Source of the DNA: Phalacrocorax aristotelis
Taxonomy: Eukaryota; Chordata; Aves; Suliformes; Phalacrocoracidae
DNA: 64,000 nt
Direction of reading: 5' to 3'
NCBI RefSeq assembly: GCF_949628215.1
Contig: NC_134276.1
Span: forward strand, 217,082,610-217,146,609
Made by a program: the position numbers and the translations under genes. Below the pieces are notes generated by a model, which searched no databases, was not told the origin of the DNA, and worked only from the letters and a program-made list of their open reading frames with translations. Of the stretch, positions 1 through 11,096 are shown one piece after another; the stretch's first letter is position 1; each line of letters opens with the position of its first letter.

Positions 1-1002
1 AGGTGGTGCAGCAAGGTCCACGTTGTACTTATGGTCAGATTGAACATCTGTCTTGTGTCCTGAGACAGCATCAAATAAAAGCTTGACTTAGAGCAATCTG
101 CTCCGTGGTACAGGGGCACAGAGGATGCTCTGGGTCTCCAGAATTGTTCAGCAGCCTACAGCTACAGCTGAATCCCACCCAGTGCTTCACCACTGACAGG
201 CTGATTATAGGAGGACTGCCCCCAAACCTTCCCCTAAAGGGGTGCAGGTGTAGAAAGACCCTTCCAGAACAATAAAAAATGGACTAGATTGAGCTTCAGA
301 CCATAAGCAGCAACATTGCTCTTCTTTCCCTTGCTCCCCAGGCAGTACCTTGCAATGAAAAATGTATCAAAAGAATCACAGAAGGGAGGAAGGAGCCGAA
401 AGTACAAGATACCCTCATGTATGTTTAAAAAGGCTGGAAGTTTTTATATGAGCAGTTACAAGCACTGCATGCTTAGAAAGCCATGTATGAGATAATGAAT
501 GGCTTTTGTTTGGATGCTGATTAAATAGAGACTGTGAGATGCCACTTTCTACATCCACACTGCTACTTGTCTTTTCCCTAAATTAAAAGAGAAAGTCCCT
601 GGGTCTGAATTGCAGCAGCGAGGCCACCTTCATTTCTAATGTGGGAGGGTATTATCTCAGTCTGCAAGCCCTTCTCCTCCTGCTGAGACTCCATTTCTTA
701 AATTAGTACTGGGACAGAGTGTCAGAGAGAGAAACCTGCCTTCTGCCCCTGCAGCATCCATCCTTTCTGTAGGGAGGGACCATAGGAAATGCCTCAGGGT
801 TGTTCAGGGCAGAGGGGGCAAAACCCAGGGCTCTGACCCATCACATCTGATCTGTCTGGGGAGCATCTGAAATCCAGAGAGCTCTGAATATCTTCTACTG
901 GTGCCCAGGTTGGGCTTTAGTGGGAAAACCCCAACCAGTGGCATGCGATATCTCCAGAGGGTGCTCTGGCACTGCTAACTGAGCTCTCCTCTTCCTCTCT
1001 AG
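1..1002. other. Intron or upstream part of the collagen-like gene
   Basis: Non-coding sequence before the first recognised collagen exon. I found no Gly-X-Y coding segment with splice sites and no clear repeat here. Confidence 0.5.
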
Positions 1003-1080
1003 GGTGCACGAGGGAAAAGAGGGAGACCTCAGCTCTGCCTCAGGGGACCCCCGGGCATGGACGGGCAAAAAGGAGAAATG
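1003..1080 (+). CDS. COL7A1-like: Collagen-like gene, triple-helix exon with an interruption
   Basis: A 78-nt exon follows a pyrimidine-rich acceptor (cttcctctctag) and ends before a gtcagt donor. It reads GARGKRGRP, then a short break in the Gly-X-Y pattern (QLCLR), then GPPGMDGQKGEM. The helix of collagen VII is known to carry many interruptions. It starts and ends on codon boundaries, as collagen exons usually do. The donor is weaker than those of the other exons. Confidence 0.65.
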
Positions 1081-4000
1081 GTCAGTATGGGGACGAGGCA
1101 ACCTCACCTCCCGCTGAGGTTCCTCACCACCCTGCAGCAGTGCAGAGCTCTGCATTGGGGCTGGTTGATCCCTGGCTCTTCTCGCTTGCATTTCTCGGCT
1201 CTCCAAATTTTGCGACAGCAAAAACAGAGAGACCATTTTACCCACAAGCACCAGACACTGGACACAGGCAATGCTGCCTACGCTTCTGCCTGAAGGTACC
1301 TCCAGCTGGGACAACTGCTGTGAGCCCTGTGGGCTGCCAGTTGTTATATAGAAGACTTCTTTGGGAAAACATCATATTTTGGGCCAGCACATCCTCAACT
1401 GTGTTTGGCAAGGCAGACCAGGATTAAAACAATACTCAGTGCAGTACTTCAGTACAGAGGGGTGATGCTCAGCCTTTTAAGGCACATCAGAGTATACAAA
1501 TAAAAGCTTGCTTAATCTCAAGATCCCAACCTACAACCCATGTTCTGGACTGGTCCCTATGTTCTGCAGCTCCTGCCAACACTGACTTAAGGCTTTTTGC
1601 ATTAAGTGGTGGCATAGCTCCATGTGCTGGTGGAGGGTAATGTGATTTCTCTTCATGCTCCAGCCCCCGTGAGTGAGCATGGATTGAGAAAAATGACCAT
1701 CATAGCTTTAATTTAGATACTTCTTCCTGTGTTCCTTTTCCTTTGATATTTTAAACTATTTTTAATCAACACATCCAGTTCTGAGCAGAAAATTTTTCAA
1801 GGTATTTTCTCCTAGGAGGCAGAAAGCCCTGTTGGCAAACCTCAGCATCTCTCTGTGTTTCATCTTTTCAGAGCTGGGACTGCAATCCCTGTTGCAATCT
1901 TCTGCCAGGTCTTGTTCCTAGAGGTTCTCTGGAGGCCAGATCCTATCTGCTCCTCTACTTCAGCCTTTGTGGTTCCTTACAAACTGCAAAGAAACCTGAC
2001 TGAAATGATAGCTGGCAACATCCTTATTGTTTGAATAGAGCAGTGCTCCCACAAAGTCTGGGAGCCTACACCCAACTCTCTGATGCTTTCTTTCTTGCTT
2101 CCTTATATGTGGATGAGTCTAGTCCTTTCTGCTCAGTGAGCTACTCACAGATAATACCCCTAAAACTTATGAGAAAACATGTAAGCCTTTCCCCGTATCC
2201 CTTCCTAGCACATCCTTTCCTCTCTAAGGTGCACTTATTCTTGCAGCATTTAATGATCAGCCTACTGAGCTTTTGTAATGACTTAAGTGTTTTTAACAGG
2301 GTGAAAATGGTCTAGCTGGCCAGAAAGGAGAAAAGGGAGATCCTGGTCTTTCTGTGAGTACTTTAGCCCAAGATCACATCCTATTACACAGACTTGAATA
2401 GACAAAATAGGGCAAACTGCCCCTAAGAGGTGTAGGGGAGGAGGGAAATGCTGATCAACAGATTCATTCAGAGAATATCCGGGAAATGAGTGTTGGCCAT
2501 TACCCAGAGACATCAGGCGTACATAGGCTGGGGCAGGAGCAGTGTTGCACGGTACAATGCCAAGCCCAAACAAGGACCCAGAGCCCGAGGCATATTTCCC
2601 CTCTCCCATCCTCCCCATGATGTTTCAAACTCTTGTTTTGAACGTCATGTGCTTGGCAGATAGGCTCAGTGCCAATGCCACAGGGCTGATCAAATACAAA
2701 GAAAGAGCAGAAGAGACATTTTCAAAGCAATTAGGGAGCTGGCATTACTGCAAAAGCTACTGCTCTGGGTTTGTAAGTCCTGAAGAAGGAGTGTTTGACC
2801 CATATGGGTTAGGGCAAAATCCCTGTTGCAGCTCCCCTAATGTTAGCATCTCCATCCTGTTGCCTGAGCAAATGTGTTTTGTGCTGCTTGACTGATACAA
2901 CACAGTACTTTTGTCTTTCCGGTGTGTGGAGGCCAGGCAGGATTAGTTTTAGCATGGGCGTTATGGGCAAGGGTGCCCTATGTGTGGGCTGCTGAAGAGC
3001 CCAGCTCCCTTGCGTAGTAAGTGCCCCAAAATTTGTTATCCCTACAAGGGCTAAGAGGTAGTGACCACATGAAGCGCCGTAGGACACCAACTGTCGGACA
3101 TGGAAGATGCTCAGCTGAAGCAGAGGCAGTTGGCTGGCCCCAGGGTGAGGGATATACTCAAAATCCTTGAGACCAGATGTCTCACTCTGTGGGGAACATC
3201 ATTAGCTGGTAAAAAGACAAAATGAGGCACATCTACATCTCATCTAAACCTAGTGAAACCTGCACTATGATTTGAGCAGCCCTTTGCATGGATGCAGGTG
3301 GGTTGATGAAGTTTTCCAGAGGTAAGGGTTATCTGAGAGACCTTGGCTTCAGGGACAGTGCCAAAAGGGTGGAGAGACTCACTGGAAAGCCAGCCTGGGC
3401 TTGAGGTGTGCCATGGTTCTCACATTGGGCTGGTGATCCCAGCACCCCATGGCCAGAGGAGCTGGCTAGGGGATGGCCATAAATTTTCAAAAGGAATAAT
3501 TTCCCTGTTGAGCAACAAATCTTGAACCAAGATCCCTGTGATACCAGACGTATGTCTCTGATCTCAGCCATACCCAAGCCGAGGTGGTTTCACCAGAGAC
3601 CGCCTCCACTGAGACAAGCAGGGTTGGGATGGGGCACAGAGCAGAGGGAGATGGTGTTGGGGTAGAAAATCACTGCTAACCTCTGCTTTCCCCCCCATGG
3701 CACAGGAGGAAGAAGTGAAGGAGATGGTCAGGAGCGAAATAAGAGGCAGATGCGGTAAGTCGGCCAGTGAGCCATGCTCGGGGCCACTGCTCTGACACCT
3801 GCCAACAACTAAATTGGAGCAATTTGAGTGCTGGCACATGCTGGCTTAGCAGAGCAAATATCACCCCATTAGCAGCAAGTGGAGGTGCGTCACCTCTCCA
3901 CACTCAGAGATGAATGCGGGCTTCTGGGCCACGAGGTTTCTGCCGTAGTCCTGACCTTCTACTCAAACTCTTAATTTTTTCCCTTTAAACCCTCTCTCTT

Positions 4001-7000
4001 CACATTTCTTCCCCCATGGTTTTGTCAGAAAGATTTCCTCCCTGGTCACCTCAATTTCCCCACTGATTGGCAAAAGGCGCTGGGTCACAGGGGAAGGTTT
4101 GGAGCTGCATTTTGCCCAGTAACAACATTTTCATTCTTGTCTACTTCACGGCACTTCTTGACACACAGATGTCTCCTCTCCAGCAGTGAATAACTGCCAA
4201 CCAGCACCACAACAGTAACAAAAAACACCACATTTGGGGATGGTTTTACTCCAGAATCCCAACATCACAAGGGTGTCAGGCTTTTGGAGTCTCGCTTTCC
4301 TTGTCCAGAGAGTTGCCCCACTCCTGCCCCAATCCCACCCCACTCCCTGGGCTCTGCGTATGGCCAAGGAGGGTTTGGGTTCACCACCATTTGCTAAGAT
4401 GCTTCAGCCATTAAGCTGGGGTCTGCCATGAATTATTTAGAACACTTAAGGAATCTCCAACAAAGGTATTAGCAAAAGTGGGTTTAAAACAATTTTGTAA
4501 AAGTGCAACTTGACAAAGTTTGATGGCAAGGTTCACTCAATTACTGCATGGAAGAAATATACTCGAGTTCCACTCGAGTGAAAATGATTCACAGAGACCA
4601 AGGATGCAAAGAGTAATGAGGGAACTCCCACTGAGACACGAGGTTCAGAGTAGACCCCTTGCTTCCTAAACTCCTGATGGACTTTAGGTGCAGGTAGGTC
4701 CAATCTTAGTCTCAGACTTGGACAACGGTTTACATCTAATGGAAGAAATACAAAGAGTAAGGAAGACCCTCCCTTTGAGTCATGAGGTTCAGAGTAGACC
4801 CCCTTGCTTTCTAAACTCCTGCTAAATCTTAGGTGCAGCTGGGTCCAATCTTAGTCTCAGACTTGGACAACAGTTTATGTCTAAGGGATTGTGCATGCAA
4901 AGTTTATGTAATGTTTCATTAGCAGCAATTTGGCACGGAATCAAAGCTACCAAGACAAAATCAAAGTTACCATACTACAAGGCTACATGCGATATCAGTC
5001 GCTTACCAAAGATCTGTTGCTGGTAAAAGGTCTCTCTGCCTGAGGAGCAATCTTGAGAGGTGTCCTAGCTCAAGGGGAGATCACGGTGCAGGTGTCCGTT
5101 CATCATTTAAGCTCCCATTGTGGAGGTCTCATCCATATGGTCCATGGAGTCTGGAGGGCCAATCTGCCAACCCCAAGGTAGACCCCCATGTTCAGCAAGG
5201 GGCACATCCTCTGTGCTTCAGGCAGGACGTGGTTCCTCCATGTCTTTGCCTACATGTGGGCAAGTGATTCAGGGTCTAGTTTTTCCATGGGAGGTACTGA
5301 ACCAGGTTCTAAATTTCAGCTGGCCATAGTAGGTTTTGAAGACATTCAGCTCACATGAAAGCACCTAGGGGAAAATTTCCAACTCTGGATCTGATCCTCA
5401 TCCCTGGGTGCTGCTCTAGTTGCCCATATATAAGCCAGATTATGTATCCTTCTGGGTTGTCTCTGTGGGCACAGGTGTCTCATAGGTCTGTGTCGTGTCC
5501 ATCAACCCAATTTTGATGCCTTGATTGGCCTGGGACATCTTATCTAACCCGAATGTTTCCCACAACATTTCAAGGCCTAGAAAGGGTCCCTCACCACAGC
5601 CTGTTTTTAATGTTTTAAACAGAAATGGACAAAGGAGGAACTTCAGAGCAGCAATTTGACTCTAAATTGCAGTGAACTTTTACTCGAGGAATGGGTTTGC
5701 TTTAATTTTATTTCATAACTGTTACATTATATATTTTTTTAGCCTTCATAACACATTGTTTCATAGTGTACAAAAGCAGAGCACTTTACAAAGCAAGGAC
5801 TTTCTAAACAGAGGGGTGGGTCAAGAAACAGCATCCTTGCCCTGGATGTTAGAAGCCAGTACAGTCGTAGGTGCCTGGAGTAGCTGGGAACACTTTTGGT
5901 GTGGGATATTTCTAGTTACACTAGACATGAGGTAGTCCTTTCTGGGCTTCGTTTCCTCTTCTGCTCTGTTTAGAAAGCAAATCTGTCAGGGTAGAAATTA
6001 TCTCTCCCTGATGTTCATCCAGCGTCCCATACCTGGGACGCTGCCCTTGCCCCGGCCTCCATTTACTTCTGTAATGTAAATCAGTCAGAGCAACTGAATC
6101 CTGCACAGTGCATGCTCTTGGACAGAGCAGCCTGCATGCTCCTGCAAAGGACAGCCCTCACTGAAATGTTTCGCCATCGTGATTCTGGTATTACCCAAGA
6201 GCCCTGCCTGTTATCTGGCTGGTCGATCCTTCAGCCAGGAGCATGTGGTCCTCTCCATCCCTCATGCTCAGAGCATCATTTGGGTAAAACAGTAAGTTAG
6301 TAGAAGGAAGCAAAGCCGGATCAAAACCACAGTAGACACACCACAGAGCATTAATCTGGGATGGATTCAGTTTGCTGGTCCACATAGCTTCAAAACAGGT
6401 TTCTGGGTTAACTTTACCCAGCCAGGCTCCGCTAGATCTACTGTCCTTTACCAGCAAACTGTACATCCACCGTAAATCCAGAACTCCTAAAATACCTGCT
6501 CACTAATGTGCCTGCCAGACTGGTCCAGATCACACTTGTCCCTCAGGGCACTGAGCATCAGACCCAGTATGAAGGATGATGGAGCCACAGCCTCACACAC
6601 ATCCAGATGTACAGCTGGACACGCATAACTTAGCTAACTCTTTTTGTGGGTTCCCAGCCTTTTAGTAAACGAGCCTTACCTGAGAAGTTTGGCAACACTC
6701 AGCATTTTGGGCGACCTATCTCGTGGAGATGCTGAGCCAGCAGCATTTAATTATCCATGTAGGTTTGATTACTGACACTGGGAACAGATCCATGCAGCTA
6801 TGGAGGTCCCAAGGAAGCCCAGCAACACTTCTTGGGAACCACTTCCTCAAAACCAGCTTTTATTCTGAATGTTTATCATATCCCCTGCTCCCTTTCTTGG
6901 GAAGACAGCACAACCTCTCCTTAATTGCTTGCCCCTCTCTAGAGTATATGTGATGTGGAAATAGGTTTCCTACCTTAACCGCGTACCCCAGTGGTTTGTA

Positions 7001-10000
7001 GGCTTTGGCCAACGAGACATTGTGTTATGACTTGTCTCTCACACTGTGTTGTGCAGTGGCAGTAATTTTGTTGAGCTACAACCATTTATTGAAGCATGGT
7101 GGCTTTCTAACTGTGGCTCCAGATTTCATCCTCGCTGATCCAGCAATTAAATCCACAGGTCTGGAGGCATCTGAAATCAACAGGCAGCTCCAAGGGTATT
7201 TTCAGCCTCGGGAACACACCAGAAGGGATGGTGAAAGACAAGAAGAAATGCTTAACAAAACTCAGAGCATGACCGCTTTGGTGGCTTTGGTGAAGCCCTT
7301 CATGGAGCCACCTTCATTTATTGCAGGTAAGTGCAGCTGCATGGCTGCATGCTTTCCATCTTCTCAACCATGACAGCTGGTATCTTCTGGAGCACCTCGT
7401 GAACCCAGTGCTAAATCCTCTTCCCTGGGACTGGGCAGAAATAAGGCAGTGATGGGATTTCCAGTGAGGGCTCCCACACTGCCATGCCCTGTGCAGGTCA
7501 GTGGCTCAAGGATGAGGTGAGCCAATGCCCCTGGAAGAGGTAGTGGGTGAGGGAAAAGCCAAATATGTGTGGCCTCAGTGATGATCACCACCTCCAAAAG
7601 GATGCATTTTGAAAGGCTGGAAGGAGGTACCCGTTTTCAGGCTGATTTCATCCCCTTCTCCCCACCATGTTCTTTGCAACTTCTAGTAAAGCTTTCTACC
7701 AGCCAGAAATTACATCTCTGAGACCAAACACTTGAGCTATTACAGACTATTTCTGCCCAGGGCCTCATGAACCCTTTAATGGGTAAAGCTACTGATTACA
7801 GCTAATGGGAAAACAACCAGCTCTATTTCTGTCCCTTTGTGTTGCCCAAGAGAGAGGGGGAGTGAGAAGGGCCAATGGCAGGACAAATGCAATACAGACC
7901 TGCCTGTAGACAAACACCAGTGGGTTTGTCATACAAACACCAGTGTGTCATCCCCTCACACTGCATCTACCTCTACACCAGGCACGTGGACGGGGCAAAA
8001 GCATGATCCAAGATTGGCCATGCTTTTAGGTATGAACAACCTCCCCAGTTTCCCAGTAGGATCTTGAGCAGTGCTAGGCAGCCGAGGTGCAACTGTCATT
8101 TTTGGGGAGGAAGGCTGCTCAGCCATAGGGGGGTGAACTATGTCCTGCTATTTGTCCATAGGCTGGACAGGGTGGGGCAGTTTCAGCTGCATTTCAGACC
8201 ATCTACCCTTTCTTCTGACCATGAACCACTGTAGTGAGCATTATGATGAGGGAATGCTTAGCCCAGGATTCATGCTGATGAGCAATACAGTCTCCTTGGC
8301 ACAGAAGAGCTACCAGTTGAATATCATCCTTCTCCTGTCCCGACGGGATAATGGCTTGTGGGTGGCTTTTCCAGGCCCCACGGGCCTTCCCATCTGGTGG
8401 GATGCTGATGGAGGCAATAAGCAGCCTTTGACATGACTGGTTTCAGGGATTTCTTGGTAGTTCTGCTGTAAATTTTAGCAGCAACCTCGAAATGACCTTC
8501 ACCCAGAAGGATCCGTAAAAGCTGCCCTCCTCCAGGTCCATCACATCTTCAAATCCATGCCACAGACACCCATGGACACTCTGACTTGCTCAGCAGAACT
8601 TGGCTTTGAATCTTGATTTATGGGAGACAGAGAGTGAAAACTTGAGAGCCGTGAGGTTGCTAAAGAGTTTAGAGGGGAAGCTGTATGAGAAGCAGCTAAA
8701 GTAAGTTTATTCAGCCTGAAGAAGAGGAGTTTAAGGGGAGACATCATCACAGTCTGCAGCTTCCTCCCAAGGGCAGGAGGAGGGGCAGGGCTGGTCTCTG
8801 CTCTCTGGTGACCAAAGCCAGGACCCGAGGGAATGGCAGGGAGATGTGCCAGGGGAGGGTTAGGCTGGGCATTAGGAGAAGGTTCTTCCCCCAGAGGGTG
8901 GTGGAGCCCTGGCACAGGCTCCCCAGGGAGGCATCACGGCACCAAGGCTGGCGATATTCCAGAAGCACTTGGCCAAGGCCCTCAGAACCCTGGTGTGAAT
9001 TTGGGGTGTCCTGTGCAGGGACAGGAGTTGGCCTTGATGATCCTTGTGGGTTCCTTTCAACTCAGGACTTTCTATGATGCTATGATTCTACAATGCAGAA
9101 GGACTAGTGGGGAGGAATTGGGGATTATGGGCTTGTTTGTGGAAGGCTTTCTGCGCTTGGCTCTCAGAGGTCAAACACACTGCAAGACAGGGCAGGACTG
9201 AAAAGGAGGCAGAGTTCAGACTCATTTCTTGCAATTCAGCAAGTCAGAAATTAAGATGTGGCTGCTCAGATATGTGTCACCAGGAGGAGGAGGGTTGAGT
9301 AGCATTGATGGAGCTGCCATTGACACAGGCAGGAGGACAGCATCAGTGCTTCAGCTCAGAGAAATAAGTACTTGCAGGGCCAGATGCATCTCAGCAGAAG
9401 GGAACCATCTAAAATGCAACGCCCCGTGCCAGTACTGTTGACCTACAGTTTATGTGCGTTGACCTTTATTACCCATGATGGCCCTTTCCCTGAGCTTTGG
9501 GAAGAGTTTTAAGTCAATCCCATTGATGATGACCTCCATTTTCCCCATGTAATCTGCTAAGGACCGAACTGATCCCTCAGATCCAACTAAGACTGGAACT
9601 GGACCCCAACCATCGCCACCTTCCTCCTGACCACCCCCAAGACCTCTGTGCTGTACATCGAGGACATCATCCATCTGGGTTTAAACTCATTTTATATCAA
9701 GGCAGCATTTGAGATCTGGGTGGTTTCAGATCGATGGGGCTTTCCACATGTTATCGAATCACAGCTGTAGCCGTCGCCAGCCGACAATCCCATTAAAGCC
9801 CAGGTTTGAGGCAGGAGGGCTCATAAATCGCTCTGCTAAGTGATGAGGGCGGATGGGCACTCTAAATGTTAACAGGATTCTGCAGTCGGAGGGTTATTAC
9901 CGCCAGATTACAATCGCTCCTGGCTTTTCAAAGCTCGCAGATTTACAAAACTCCGGCCTGACATTTATCTCCTGCAAACAACTACAAATACTTCCATTTT

Positions 10001-11096
10001 CTCTGACTAACACCCAACCTTTCTGACTGAGTTGTTTAACACCATTAAGAGTTTTATTGCCACCGGTTTCTCCCTCCCCTTGCCAATTGCTCTGTGACAT
10101 TTATTAAGAGAACTTGTTAGCCGGTGGAAAGCCATGTAAGGCTCCAATGATCTATATTTAAATGGTGGCTAATTTGTTTGCGTGCCCTCGTTACATCTGA
10201 TTTCCATTTGCTTCCCCAGCAGCTCCTCGTGCGCAGCAGATAACGGGTCCCTCTCAGCACAAGCGCCAAGAAGCCCACAGTCAATTACCAGGTGAAATGC
10301 ACTGAATTAAGTGACATTTAGGGAAGTCACTTCCCGGGTGGGAAGTGCTTTTTGGCATCGAGATCAAGGGGATGCAGCCCTGAAAGAGTTACACATGCCA
10401 GCAAACAGAGGCTCAAAACTCAGTTTTGGGCTGGGCTTAAAGCAGCTGCTTTTGCCCAGGGCGTTGAGCTGGTGGTGAACAAACCGGAGGGCGTTTTCAC
10501 CCAATCCCGATCCTGTGTTGTCCAATCCCACCAGCAAAATGCACAGTGAGAACACCCCAGACAACACCCCGAATGCAACCACCCCTGCAAAGCACCCCCC
10601 GACCAAGGCCCAGGGGTTAATTGCCCCCTTGCAAAGGTCGGAGGCCACCATGAAGGGCACTACAGGGATGGGAGGTGCCATGGAACAACAAGGAGCCTTG
10701 TGCTTGCCCCATTGTGGAAATCCACTGCCGGATGCCCATCCTTGGTCCTTGCTGCCCCCTTTGCTCTGCCAACCCCTTCATTTTGGGCTAAGACACTGAC
10801 TGTGGGGCAGTGGAAGTCCCTGGACCAGCCCCACACATTTTCCAGGGGGTGATGGGGGTGGCAGAGTGTGGCCTTTTCCCACCTGGGTCCAACACACAAG
10901 TGGTGGGGCCATGTTTCCCTTGCAGCCCCCTGTCTGCAGCCGATGGACGAGGGTTCCTGCCAGCACTACGCCCTGCTCTGGTATTACCATGCAGAGGCAA
11001 ACGCCTGCCGGCCCTTCGTCTTCGGGGGATGCCGAGGAAACAGCAACCGCTTCGAAACCAAGTGGAAATGTGAGCGGCGGTGCAAAACCTCAGCAG
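1003..11096 (+). CDS. COL7A1-like: Collagen VII-like alpha chain, 3' part (helix end, NC2, Kunitz domain)
   Basis: Five exons with consistent phases can be read: 1003-1080, 2300-2353, 3706-3754, 10220-10291 and 10926-11096. The first two give Gly-X-Y repeats (GENGLAGQKGEKGDPGLS). The third gives EEEVKEMVRSEIRGRC, resembling the start of the collagen VII NC2 domain, which in human also has an acidic start, a VRQEM-like run and Cys-Ala. The last gives a full Kunitz domain. Collagen VII forms anchoring fibrils at the skin basement membrane; the role of this chain is inferred. Collagen XXVIII also ends in a Kunitz domain but has a VWA domain before it, which is absent here, so type VII is the better match. 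The 5' part lies outside the window, and the final short exon, due in phase 1 after 11096, was not found. UCN3 follows on the same strand. Confidence 0.75.
2300..2353 (+). CDS. COL7A1-like: Collagen-like gene, 54-nt Gly-X-Y exon
   Basis: Exactly 54 nt, the classic fibrillar collagen exon size, encoding six perfect Gly-X-Y triplets (GEN GLA GQK GEK GDP GLS). Acceptor tttttaacag and donor gtgagt are both good. It is the last helix exon before the NC2 domain. Confidence 0.85.
3706..3754 (+). CDS. COL7A1-like: Collagen-like gene, start of NC2 domain
   Basis: A 49-nt exon between acceptor ccatggcacag and donor gtaagt, ending in phase 1. It encodes EEEVKEMVRSEIRGRC. Collagen VII has a similar acidic then VR-E-(I/M) stretch ending in Cys just after its helix; cysteines there join antiparallel dimers. 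The Cys at the end is a candidate equivalent. Confidence 0.75.
4546..5560. repeat. Unclassified interspersed repeat with a 144-bp internal tandem duplication
   Basis: Inside the 6.5-kb collagen intron. Two imperfect copies of a segment of about 144 bp stand head to tail (about 4605-4748 and 4749-4890), each containing caaagagtaa, gaggttcagagtagacccc and gtctcagacttggacaac. The sequence after them has an even, non-genic texture and could be the rest of an old LTR-like element, but I saw no clear ends or target-site duplication. The outer borders are approximate. Confidence 0.45.
8647..9090 (+). mobile_element. CR1 LINE, 3' end fragment
   Basis: A 5'-truncated CR1 retrotransposon in sense orientation, in the collagen intron. 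It has the usual 3' region (gttcttcccccagagggtgg, then gacaggagttggccttgatg) and ends in the avian tail tctatgatgctatgattcta. It is closely similar to the copy ending at 16383, so the two probably belong to one subfamily. Confidence 0.9.
9730..10215. promoter_or_regulatory. Candidate conserved non-coding element in the collagen intron
   Basis: About 480 bp just upstream of the 72-nt exon, repeat-free and rich in homeodomain-type and AT-rich cores (attaaagcccagg, cattaagagttttattgcc, gacatttattaagag, atatttaaatggtggctaattt). Its texture differs from the flanking neutral DNA. Conservation itself cannot be seen from one sequence. Confidence 0.3.
10220..10291 (+). CDS. COL7A1-like: Collagen-like gene, NC2 linker exon
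   Basis: A 72-nt exon (phase 1 to phase 1) between acceptor gcttccccag and donor gtgaaa. It encodes a polar linker, AAPRAQQITGPSQHKRQE followed by AHSQLP, joining the helix end to the Kunitz domain. The match rests on splice sites and phase; the linker itself is not a recognisable domain. The intron before it is about 6.5 kb. Confidence 0.6.
10926..11096 (+). CDS. COL7A1-like: Collagen-like gene, Kunitz domain exon
   Basis: A 171-nt exon (phase 1 to phase 1) behind acceptor tttcccttgcag, donor gtaaag. It encodes a complete Kunitz/BPTI domain. The six cysteines have spacing 8-15-7-12-3, the same as BPTI, with the GGC and NRF core motifs. It starts APCLQPMDEGSC, very close to the human collagen VII CSLPLDEGSC. 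The residue after the second cysteine (the P1 position that contacts proteases) is Gln, not Lys or Arg, so trypsin inhibition is unlikely. A further exon must follow. Confidence 0.92.

Noticed and set aside
8808-9201. Open frames around 8.8-9.2 kb and 15.6-16.4 kb
   Set aside because: They are translations of CR1 3' ends, not genes.
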